From JACCXG01 sp963785755 (lineage in GTDB: Bacteria; Acidobacteriota; Vicinamibacteria; Vicinamibacterales; 2-12-FULL-66-21), in NCBI GenBank assembly GCA_963785755.1, contig CAWAXG010000058.1, positions 129,783-193,782 on the forward strand: 64,000 bases of DNA, in the 5' to 3' direction. The stretch's first letter is position 1. Every line of letters begins with the position of its first letter. The notes under the pieces were generated by a model. The model made no database searches. It was not told where the DNA came from and saw only the letters and a program-made list of their open reading frames with translations. Position numbers and translations under genes: made by a program. Below are positions 56,994 to 64,000 of this stretch, piece by piece.

Positions 56994-58415
56994 TTACGCC
57001 TTTGTCTTGCGAGCCGCGGGATCCCACCCGAGCGTCTTCCCCTGCTGCAGCGCCTCGAGCGCGATCAGGCAGGGCAGGGCGGCGTGATAGCCGATCTCCA
57101 TGTCGGCGGCCGGCTTCTGCCGCGACCGCATGCAGGCGAGGAAGTTCTGCACGTGGGCGTCGAGCGGGTAGTCCTCCTCGACGCCGCCTTTCGGGTTCAG
57201 GTACACCTTGTATTCGACCGGCGGCTGATCGGAGCCACGACCGCCGCCGCGCCCTCTCCCGCCGCCACCACCACCAGGACCGCCGCCTCCGGGGCCGCCG
57301 CCAGGCGCTCCGCCCGGAGCGGCGCCGCCCGACAGGCTCATGCCGCCAGCGGTCGGGGGCGGCGGTAGTCCCTGCTTGCGTTGTGTGCGCGCCACGGTCG
57401 GCCGGACCGCCCAGCCCATGCGATTCACCTGCAGCGTTCCGCGGCTCGGACTGACGAAGAACACGCCCCATCCTTCGAGATCGTCCTGCGCGCGGGGCAC
57501 TTCGCCATTGGCGAACGTCATGAGGAACTTGTCGTACTGCCACGAAATGGAGAACGTATCCGGCACCTGCTCGGGATCGGCGTCGGGCACGGTGAGGAAC
57601 GCGCCGGTCGCGGCCGTTTTGATCGGGACTTGGTTGTCGGCGTTCATGAACCAGTGCGCGACGTCGACGTGATGCGCGCCCCAGTCGGCCACCAGCCCGC
57701 CGCCATACTCGTACCAGGCGCGGAAGCCCAGGCGGCTTGGCTTGTACGGCCGCTTCGGCGCCGGACCCTGCCACATGTCCCAATCGAGGGTTGCCGGCAC
57801 CGGCTGCTCGGCCTCCTTCGGCCGCGCGTAGGAGCCGGGCTGGACGATATAGATGTGCGTGATGTTGCCGAGGATGCCGCTGTCGAGGACCTTCTTCGCT
57901 TCCATGAAGTGATCCCAGCTGCGCTGCTGCGTGCCGACCTGCACGATCTGCTTGCCCTTCCTGTACGCGTCGAGCATCGCGTTCAGGCGGGGGATGGTGT
58001 TGGCGGCAGGCTTTTCGACGTAGACATCCTTGCCCGCCGCGATCGCGTCGATCGTCTGCTGATGATGCCAGTGATCGGGTGTCCCGATCAGCACGGCGTC
58101 GACGTCCTTCCGATCGAGGATGCGCCGGTAGTCGGTGACCATGTCCAGCTTGAACGTCTGGCGCGCCGGCGTCATGAATCCGGCAGGTCCGCCGCTCGTG
58201 CCTTCGAGCTTCAGCTTGTTCACTTCGGCGCCGGCGACCCACTGCACGTTCGACTGCCGCGCGAACGCATCGAACACGCGTCCCGAGCGGTTTCCGCAGC
58301 CGATGACCGCCATGCGGATGCGGTCATTCGCGCCCTGGACGCCGAACAGCGGTTTGGTCGCCGCTACGGTCAGCGCCGCGGCGCCGGCTTTCAGGAAATC
58401 GCGTCTCGTCTCCAT
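56994..58415 (-). CDS. Exported Gfo/Idh/MocA-family oxidoreductase with Gly-rich insert
   Basis: About 473 residues. The ATG at 58415 has a strong AAAGGAG six bases upstream; an ORF start at 58445 is less likely. A Tat-type signal (METRRDFLKAGAAALTVAA) leads into the Rossmann domain (IRMAVIGCGNRSGRVFDAF, AVLIGTPDHWHHQQT, VEKPAANT). The C-terminal domain has YEYGGGLVADWGAHHVDVAHW. An extra Gly/Pro/Arg-rich segment of about 40 residues (57232-57350) interrupts the C-terminal half just before YKVYLNPKGG. It is probably an exported sugar oxidoreductase; the substrate is unknown. Upstream lies the sulfoquinovose synthase remnant. Confidence 0.9.
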   Translation of the reverse strand: METRRDFLKAGAAALTVAATKPLFGVQGANDRIRMAVIGCGNRSGRVFDAFARQSNVQWVAGAEVNKLKLEGTSGGPAGFMTPARQTFKLDMVTDYRRILDRKDVDAVLIGTPDHWHHQQTIDAIAAGKDVYVEKPAANTIPRLNAMLDAYRKGKQIVQVGTQQRSWDHFMEAKKVLDSGILGNITHIYIVQPGSYARPKEAEQPVPATLDWDMWQGPAPKRPYKPSRLGFRAWYEYGGGLVADWGAHHVDVAHWFMNADNQVPIKTAATGAFLTVPDADPEQVPDTFSISWQYDKFLMTFANGEVPRAQDDLEGWGVFFVSPSRGTLQVNRMGWAVRPTVARTQRKQGLPPPPTAGGMSLSGGAAPGGAPGGGPGGGGPGGGGGGRGRGGGRGSDQPPVEYKVYLNPKGGVEEDYPLDAHVQNFLACMRSRQKPAADMEIGYHAALPCLIALEALQQGKTLGWDPAARKTKA

Positions 58416-58469
58416 CACGTACTCCTTTGTGTTCACGCTCGTCACACGCCGCGTACGCTAGCTCCGGTC

Positions 58470-59095
58470 TCCGGAAAACTCCCCGTCCTGCGCGACCTCC
58501 TCGGTCATCGTGCCGTACACGACGCCCTGGTTCAGGTCCGTGGCGCGCAGACCAGCCAGACCTTGCAGGTGAACATGATGTTGTCGGCTCGATCGCTGCA
58601 CCTTGGACAGCGATGATCAGCAACGAATACCGGCTGCGATTCCGACAGGCAGGTGCGACCGCTGTCCTAGGTCGAGCAGCTTCGAGTGCTTCGCATGGTA
58701 GTAGTGCTCTTCCTCGATGTCGATGTTCGGATCGTGCACGTACTCGATCCGGTCGTCGAGCTCCCATGTGCTCGCGGCGGTCTGGACCTCCGCGCCAGCT
58801 CGAGCACCGAAATTGCTCGGTGAACTGATTGAAGACCGGAATTCGCCGGGGCGCCGGCGTCAGGCACGCCAGCTCGACGCAGCGGACCGTATCGCGGATG
58901 TCGATGTAGCCCGCGTCTGTCCGCCTTGCCGTAGACAGTCAGCGGATGTCCGCGGCGGCCTCGACGCAGAACCGGTGGCGAGTCGTGCGGGTTGACGAGC
59001 GTTCGTCCTGCGCGACCTTCTCGTGCGCCGACGCTGGTTCAGGTCCGTCGCGCGACCCAGCCTTGCAGGTGACATGATGTATGAACAGACGTCCG
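58470..59095 (-). pseudogene. Decayed UDP-sulfoquinovose synthase gene (SQD1/SqdB type) with partial duplication
   Basis: Reading the minus strand in switching frames recovers, in order, the C-terminal half of an SQD1-type epimerase: RATDLNQ, RFCVEAA, GHPLTVYGK, GYIDIRDTVRCVELACL, VFNQFTEQF, SVLELA, EEEHYYHAKHSKLLDLG. At least six frame changes are needed, so the gene is dead. Further downstream (58476-58590) a second copy of the upstream segment appears (NIMFTCKVW then GLRATDLNQGVVYGTMTEEV), so part of the gene is duplicated. The N-terminal NAD-binding half is missing. The live enzyme makes UDP-sulfoquinovose for sulfolipid synthesis. Motifs were recognised by eye but are distinctive. Confidence 0.75.
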
Positions 59096-59166
59096 GTATA
59101 CGCATCTCTCGCGACGCCCGTTTCAGGTGGCCCGCGGTGTTGAATGTGAGCCCGCAGGAGCGCCGG

Positions 59167-59777
59167 TCACAGCGATCCCAGGCCGCTCCTCTTCAACGCG
59201 TAGGCGATCGACTCGGTCGGCGACGGGTACGACGCCATCGGCGCGTTGCCGCGGTAGTCGATATCCTTGATGCCGATCTCGCTGGTGTAGAACGCGTCGA
59301 CGGTCATCCGCCGCACCCACGTGAAGAACTCGATGCCGGGAGCGAGCTCGGGGTTCTCGGTCTGATTGCGGCGGTAAGCAATCAAGTCCAGCAGCTTGGT
59401 CTGCTGCCCCGGCTTCGCGCTGACGAAATTGGCGGCGCCGTGTTTCTTGATCGCGCCGTCGATCCAGGCGAAGCCACTCGTATAGATGCCCTTCAGCTTG
59501 TCGTTTTCGCTCGCGATCAGGTCGATCCAGGCCGCGGCGCCTGCCGCGAGCGCGCCAGGCTTGCCGTTCTCGACCGGGATGATCAGGTCGGTCAGCCGCT
59601 CGAGCGTGGCGAACTGGTGCGGGGTGAACGACCTGGGCGAGTACAGCTTCCAGCCCCGGCCTGCGCCACCGCGGTCAGGTGATGGACTTCCTGCGCAGCC
59701 ACCCGGTCGAGCGCGCCGGTCGCCATGAGCACGAGCCCGAGCCGTCGAACCGCGTCGCGGCGCGTGATGTCAGACAT
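59167..59777 (-). CDS. Gluconate 2-dehydrogenase subunit 3-like protein (one frameshift)
   Basis: About 203 residues in two frames. The start at 59777 gives a Tat-like signal (ITRRDAVRRLGLVLMATGAL). From about 59650 another frame continues with the family core: FTPHQFATLERLTDLIIPVE, AAAWIDLIASENDKLKGIY, then FFTWVRRMTVDAFYTSEIG, ending at 59167. A one-base shift near 59650 (between AQAGAG and WKLYSPRSF) joins them. Subunit 3 is the exported accessory chain that carries its FAD-dependent GMC partner across the membrane. The start overlaps the GMC stop by 8 bases, so the two are an operon. Confidence 0.8.
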
Positions 59778-61620
59778 TGCCCTTCCTCAATTCTTCCGCG
59801 AGGTACTCGGCCGTGCGCCACGCCAGAGCCACGATGGAGTGAGTCGGATTCTTGTCCGGATTGCTGACGAAGACCGCGCCGTCGGCGACGAAGAGATTCT
59901 TCACCTCGTGTCCCTGGCAGAACTTGTTGAGGGGGCTGGTCTTCGAATCGTTGCCCATGCGAACGGTGCCCACTTCGTGGATGATGGCGCCGCCGCGCGA
60001 GATCGGCACGCCGGCGTTCTGCGCCTGACCCATCGTCGCGGGCTCACCCGCGGGGGCGGTCGGTTGTCCCGTCTGCGGTCCCGCCTGTCCGGTCTGCGGA
60101 GCCTGACCACCGCCGCGCTGGCCGCCTTGTCCCGCTGCCGCGGCCTGGTTGCCACCGCGTCCTCCGCGGCCGGCGACGTTGATCTGCCCGCCCATCGATT
60201 CGAGAATCGCGCGGAACGTCTGCTGCATGTGGCGGACCTGATTGAGCTCGTGTTCGCTCCACTTCCAGTGGAAGCGCAGCACCGGGATTCCCCAGCGATC
60301 CTTTTCGGTGGGATCGATCTCACAGAATGAGTCCTCGTTGGGGATCATCTCGCCGCGGCCCGAGAATCCGACGGACGTGCCGTAATCGTCTCGAATCGCC
60401 TGCTTCATCTTCAGGCCGTAGCCTTCGGATCGGCTGACCGCTCCCTGGAACGAGCCGATGCCCGGCATGCCGTAGCCGCCGCCGACTTCGATGTGGTACC
60501 CGCGAGGGAACCCGAGCTCCTTCTGCTTCTCCCATCCCCACCACGGCACATACAGATGCGACCCGTAGCCGTCGGAGTTGTATCGCGGCATGCCCGAGAG
60601 CGCAGGGACCCTCGCCGACATGCTGGAGCCGACGGTGTCCATCAGGTATTTGCCGACGACGCCCGACGAGTTCGCGAGGCCGTCGGGGTGACGCGGAGAC
60701 TTGGAATTGAGCAGCAGGCGCGCCGACTCGCACGCGCTCGCGGCGAGCACGACCGTGCGGCACTGCGCCCGCCGCTCGCTGCCGGTGGTCTTGTCGATGT
60801 ACGAGACCGCGGTGACCTTGCCGGTGTCATCGGTGATCAGCTCGCGCGCCATGGCGTTCGCGATGACCTGCACCTTTCCGGTCTTCATCGCCGGGAAGAT
60901 CTGGACGTAGCTCGACGCGTAATTCGACGCGGTCAGGCAGCCGCGTCCGCATTGTCCGCAGTAGTGGCAGGGCGGCCGGCCGTCGCGCGCCACCGTCGTG
61001 ACCGCCTGACGGGCCGCGACGGCGCGAATGCCCTGTTTCGCGCACGCGCGCTGCACGAGCACGTCGTGCGCCTTCAGCGCTCCCGGCGGATTGAAGATGC
61101 CGTCGGGCGCGCTGCGGATTCCCTCGACCGTCCCGGTGACGCCGATCAGCCGCTCCGCCTTGTCGTAGTACGGCGCCAGATCTTCGTAGGTGATCGGCCA
61201 GTCGAATCCCAGGCCGTCGGTCGAACGCGGCTTGAAGTCGTAATCGGCGAATCGCAAGGTAACGCGGCCGTAGTGGTTCGTCCTGCCGCCGAGGATGCGC
61301 GATCGGAACCAGGAGAAATCGCTGCCCGGCGCCACCGTGTACGGCTCGCCCTCGAGCTGATTGCCGCCGTAGGTCGCGCTGTAGGTGAATCCGGTCGGTC
61401 CGCCGGTATAGGCCTGCCCGCGCGCGCCCGCGCCGCGATGCGGAAACTGAAAGGGCCACATGTGCTCCTTCAGATCCGCCATGTTCAGCATCGGACCCGC
61501 TTCGAGGAGCAGCACTGAAATGCCCAGGTCGGCGAGGACCTTCGTGGCCGTGCCGCCGCCGGCGCCCGAGCCGATGATGACGACGTCGTGCACCGTCTGG
61601 CTGGACGTAACCTGCGCCAT
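59770..61620 (-). CDS. GMC-family FAD oxidoreductase
   Basis: 616 residues. The N-terminal FAD loop is VVIIGSGAGGGTATKVLADLG with LLLEAGP. The GMC core has GGRTNHYGRVTLRF, and the C-terminal conserved region reads GAIIHEVGTVRMGNDS and LFVADGAVFVSNPDKNPTHS. A Cys cluster (CHYCGQCGRGC) suggests an iron-sulfur or metal site, as in gluconate/fructose dehydrogenase-type members. A Gly/Gln/Pro-rich insert of about 50 residues (60040-60190) precedes the C-terminal part. There is no signal peptide of its own; export would rely on the Tat signal of the subunit 3 protein encoded immediately downstream. It probably oxidises a sugar or polyol and passes electrons to a cytochrome. Confidence 0.93.
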   Translation of the reverse strand: MAQVTSSQTVHDVVIIGSGAGGGTATKVLADLGISVLLLEAGPMLNMADLKEHMWPFQFPHRGAGARGQAYTGGPTGFTYSATYGGNQLEGEPYTVAPGSDFSWFRSRILGGRTNHYGRVTLRFADYDFKPRSTDGLGFDWPITYEDLAPYYDKAERLIGVTGTVEGIRSAPDGIFNPPGALKAHDVLVQRACAKQGIRAVAARQAVTTVARDGRPPCHYCGQCGRGCLTASNYASSYVQIFPAMKTGKVQVIANAMARELITDDTGKVTAVSYIDKTTGSERRAQCRTVVLAASACESARLLLNSKSPRHPDGLANSSGVVGKYLMDTVGSSMSARVPALSGMPRYNSDGYGSHLYVPWWGWEKQKELGFPRGYHIEVGGGYGMPGIGSFQGAVSRSEGYGLKMKQAIRDDYGTSVGFSGRGEMIPNEDSFCEIDPTEKDRWGIPVLRFHWKWSEHELNQVRHMQQTFRAILESMGGQINVAGRGGRGGNQAAAAGQGGQRGGGQAPQTGQAGPQTGQPTAPAGEPATMGQAQNAGVPISRGGAIIHEVGTVRMGNDSKTSPLNKFCQGHEVKNLFVADGAVFVSNPDKNPTHSIVALAWRTAEYLAEELRKGNV

Positions 61621-62016
61621 GTGTCTGCTCCTTCCGGCCCGTGCAAAGACAGCAACCGCCGCTCGTGTCCGAACGGGCGGAGTCTAAGTGATTCCTGCAT
61701 GCAGTTCAAGCTTCACCCCCAGCCTTTATCCGCTGCTGGCGCGGTTTGCCCGTCACTTCTGCATGCAAGACCACCGGGGATCCGACCAGGCGGGCAGGCC
61801 ATGGAAGGTCGGGACGACATGGTGCGGGATCTCGCCACTGCGTGGAACGACCGCTAACGTCATGGCACCGACGAGCGTCTTACGCGCATCAGTCCCGACG
61901 ATCGATGTGCGAACGTGGGACGACTGAGACAATCGCGCGCCGCGCGCGCTTGTCACGCGACGTGATCGTCAAACTATCCCTGCCAAATGTTCGTCATACT
62001 GGCTGGCTCAAACCTG
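61621..62016. promoter_or_regulatory. Divergent promoter region of the GMC and DUF5916 genes
   Basis: No gene. CTGCATGCA occurs twice, at 61695-61703 and 61759-61767, each centred on the palindrome TGCATGCA and 64 bases apart. Paired palindromes in a divergent intergenic region are a plausible regulator site. No -35/-10 pair is convincing. Confidence 0.4.
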
Positions 62017-63555
62017 ATGCGCCGCGCGTGTTCCATCTTACTGACGACCTTGCTGCTCACCGCGGCCGCGGCGGCCCAGGACGCACCCGTCACACCCGCG
62101 GCACACGGGCCCGTTCCCGTCATCCAGGCCGCGCGGGCTACCGGGCCGATCGTCATCGACGGCCGCCTCGACGATGAGGCGTGGCTGCGCGCAACGCCGG
62201 CGACCGCGTTCATCCAGCGTGATCCCGAGGAGGGCAAACCGGTCAGCGAGGAGACCGAACTGCGCGTGGCGTACGACGACCGCGCGCTGTACGTCGGGGC
62301 GCGGCTTCGCGACCGCGAGCCTTCGCGTATCGCGCGCCAGCTGGCGCGGCGCGATCAGGAAGGCGAGGCGGACGGCTTCTCGCTCTACCTCGACCCGCAT
62401 CACGACCATCTGACCGGTGCGATGTTCAGCGTGAGCGCTGCCGGTGTCCAGAGCGACGCGACCATCTTCAATGACAGCTGGAACGATGGGACGTGGGATG
62501 CCGTCTGGGAGTCGGCGACCAGGATCGACGAGGACGGATGGGTCGCGGAGATGCGGATTCCGTTCTCACAGCTGCGCTTTCCGGCGGCCGATCGCCACAC
62601 CTTCGGCATCAATGCGATGCGCTACATCCAGCGGAAGAACGAGCGGGCGTGGCTGGTGCACGTGCCGAAGAAGGAGAGCGGGCTGGCGTCGCGGCTCGGC
62701 CATCTCGAAGGTCTGGAGGGCGTTTCTCCGCGGCGGACGTTCGAGCTCCTGCCGTACGTGGTCAGCCGCGCCGAGTTCATCGCTCCGTCGAGCGATCGGG
62801 ATCCGTTCAACGACGGCGCCCGGATGTTTGCGGGCACCGGCATCGATCTCAAGTACCGGTTCAGCAGCAACCTCTCGCTCGACGGCACGATCAATCCGGA
62901 CTTCGGCCAGGTCGAAGTCGATCCGGCGGTCGTCAATCTGACCGCCTTCGAGACCTTCTTCGAGGAGAAGCGCCCGTTCTTCATCGAGGGGGCGAACATC
63001 TTCGGCGATTTCGGGCGCACCGGTTCGAACAACTTCTGGGGCTTCAACCGCGCCGAGCCGCTGATCTTCTATTCGCGGCGCATCGGGCGGTCGCCGCAGG
63101 GCTCGGTCGACGCCGAGTTCGTCGACACGCCGACCGCCACGACGATCCTGGGCGCGGCGAAGGTGACGGGGAAGACGCGCAACGGCTGGAGCCTCGGGAC
63201 GCTGAAGGCGGTGACCGGGCGGGAATACGCGATAACGGTCGACGACACGACGCGCGGCGAAGGAGAAGTCGAGCCGCTGTCGAATTACTTCGTTGGCCGC
63301 GCGCAGCGCGAGATCGGCCGCCGCGCTGCCGTTGGCGTGATCGCGACCGCGGTGAACCGGGACCTGCGTGAGCCGTCGCTGCGCGAGACCCTGCCGGCCC
63401 AGTCCTATGTCGCGGGCGTCGACGGCCATTTCTTCCTCGACGCCAAGCGCGACTGGGTGATCAACGGACGCGTCGCCGGCAGCTATCTGCGCGGCTCGAC
63501 CGGCGCGATCACGCCGCGTGCAGGAATCCTCGCAGCGCTACTTCGATCGGCCTGA
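62017..63555 (+). CDS. CBM9/DUF5916-domain exported protein, N-terminal part
   Basis: Starts at ATG 62017 with a signal peptide (CSILLTTLLLTAAAAAQ). A CBM9-like carbohydrate-binding domain covers residues 35-200 (IVIDGRLDDEAWLRATPATA, RVAYDDRALYVGARLRD, DGWVAEMRIPFSQLRFP). DUF5916 follows with the family signature NPDFGQVEVDPAVVNLTAFETFFEEKRPFF and FYSRRIGRSPQG. DUF5916 proteins are predicted outer-membrane barrels common in Acidobacteria. The frame breaks near 63512 (ITPRAG, where ITRVQES is expected) after an apparent extra C and continues in the next entry. The gene runs past the window end. Confidence 0.88.
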   Translation: MRRACSILLTTLLLTAAAAAQDAPVTPAAHGPVPVIQAARATGPIVIDGRLDDEAWLRATPATAFIQRDPEEGKPVSEETELRVAYDDRALYVGARLRDREPSRIARQLARRDQEGEADGFSLYLDPHHDHLTGAMFSVSAAGVQSDATIFNDSWNDGTWDAVWESATRIDEDGWVAEMRIPFSQLRFPAADRHTFGINAMRYIQRKNERAWLVHVPKKESGLASRLGHLEGLEGVSPRRTFELLPYVVSRAEFIAPSSDRDPFNDGARMFAGTGIDLKYRFSSNLSLDGTINPDFGQVEVDPAVVNLTAFETFFEEKRPFFIEGANIFGDFGRTGSNNFWGFNRAEPLIFYSRRIGRSPQGSVDAEFVDTPTATTILGAAKVTGKTRNGWSLGTLKAVTGREYAITVDDTTRGEGEVEPLSNYFVGRAQREIGRRAAVGVIATAVNRDLREPSLRETLPAQSYVAGVDGHFFLDAKRDWVINGRVAGSYLRGSTGAITPRAGILAALLRSA

Positions 63556-63958
63556 TGCGAGCTACGTCGAACTGGATCCGGCGGCATCGGACCTCGGCGG
63601 CTGGACCGGCAGCATCAATCTGAACCGCCAGAGCGGCGTGCACTTGGTGAACGCCGCGTTGTGGGGAGTCAGCCCGGGCTTCGATTCGAGCGATGCCGGC
63701 TTCACGTTCAAGAGCGATCGTGGCGGCATGCATGCCGTTTATAGTGGCGGGATCAGGAGGTCAAACGGTTCTCGCGCCAGAAGTTCCTGGCCGTCGCGAA
63801 GTTCTACACGTGGAACTACGGCCGCGAGGTGCAGGCCGATGGCACGTTCCTCTTCGGCAACATGCAGTTCAAGAACTACTGGCGCGTGTTCAGCGACGTC
63901 TACTATTTTCGCGCCACACAGAACAACACCGAGACGCGAGGCGGACCCTCGATGCTGA
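63518..63958 (+). CDS. DUF5916 protein, continuation (frameshifted, partial)
   Basis: Coherent from about 63515 to 63744: SSQRYFDRPDASYVELDPAA, LNRQSGVHLVNAALWGVSPG, FTFKSDRGGMHAVYS. At about 63744 the frame shifts back and the barrel continues in the original frame to the end of the window (WRDQEVKRFSRQKFLAVAKF, FGNMQFKNYWRVFSDVYYF, TPKSYGGFIGGETD). Two opposite one-base indels about 230 bases apart therefore interrupt one otherwise healthy gene. It is truncated by the window edge. Confidence 0.7.
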   Translation: MQESSQRYFDRPDASYVELDPAASDLGGWTGSINLNRQSGVHLVNAALWGVSPGFDSSDAGFTFKSDRGGMHAVYSGGIRRSNGSRARSSWPSRSSTRGTTAARCRPMARSSSATCSSRTTGACSATSTIFAPHRTTPRREADPRC

Positions 63959-64000
63959 CTCCCAAGTCGTACGGCGGATTCATTGGCGGGGAGACCGACA

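Noticed and set aside
1..64000. tRNA, rRNA or known riboswitch genes
   Set aside because: No cloverleaf, rRNA-like or riboswitch consensus was recognised by eye; a covariance search would be needed to exclude them formally.

Overview
The window is GC-rich, gene-dense bacterial DNA. Its gene families point to Acidobacteriota, most likely class Vicinamibacteria (subgroup 6). The evidence is an ADOP-type ABC permease next to a PadR regulator, VWFA-related proteins of the acidobacterial type, a CBM9/DUF5916 protein, a BlaI/M56 sensor pair, a zinc-ribbon Ser/Thr kinase with TPRs, Tat-exported Gfo/Idh/MocA oxidoreductases, and a GMC/gluconate-dehydrogenase-3 pair. This assignment is inference from gene families; no rRNA or tRNA is visible.

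Layout. 0-7 kb: YjbR-like protein, a membrane protein, a convergent multicopper oxidase with unusual domain order, a sulfatase, a RidA-like protein and a SnoaL-SpoIIE phosphatase fusion. 7.5-8.6 kb: a truncated gene and decayed sequence. 8.6-11.3 kb: BlaI regulator plus M56 sensor with a repeat-built coiled coil. 11.4-18.7 kb: Tat oxidoreductase, an unknown protein, PadR-ADOP, and a zinc-ribbon/VasI-like membrane protein. 18.8-25.9 kb (minus): three-gene operon of two VWA proteins and a large unknown exported protein. 26.2-28.6 kb: exported methyltransferase, then divergent RDD and SpoIIM-like genes. 28.85-44.3 kb: one giant exported repeat protein gene (about 5,150 codons) split by single-base shifts. 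44.3-47.4 kb: Ser/Thr kinase. 47.5-53.3 kb: DUF58-MoxR and DUF4350-DUF4129-membrane protein cluster. 54-61.6 kb: MFS carrier, two Gfo/Idh/MocA oxidoreductases, a wrecked UDP-sulfoquinovose synthase gene, and a gluconate-DH-3/GMC pair; together these suggest sugar or sugar-acid uptake and oxidation. 62-64 kb: the start of a DUF5916 protein that runs off the window.

Three themes stand out. First, the giant protein carries a 20-unit NPDLE pentapeptide tract, a dockerin-like EF-hand pair, FG-GAP repeats, three parallel beta-helix regions and four near-identical 235-residue C-terminal repeats. Second, intergenic gaps hold a family of structured repeats: inverted arrays of 7-9 bp units, in three places around conserved cores of about 100 bp that recur at 50.0, 50.15, 54.1 and 55.6-55.8 kb, plus REP-like GTAGCGC palindromes. 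Third, at least a dozen genes or gene segments are interrupted by one-base indels with intact coding on both sides, so many broken genes here are probably assembly or polishing errors rather than true pseudogenes. The sulfoquinovose synthase remnant is different: it has many shifts and a partial duplication, and looks genuinely decayed.
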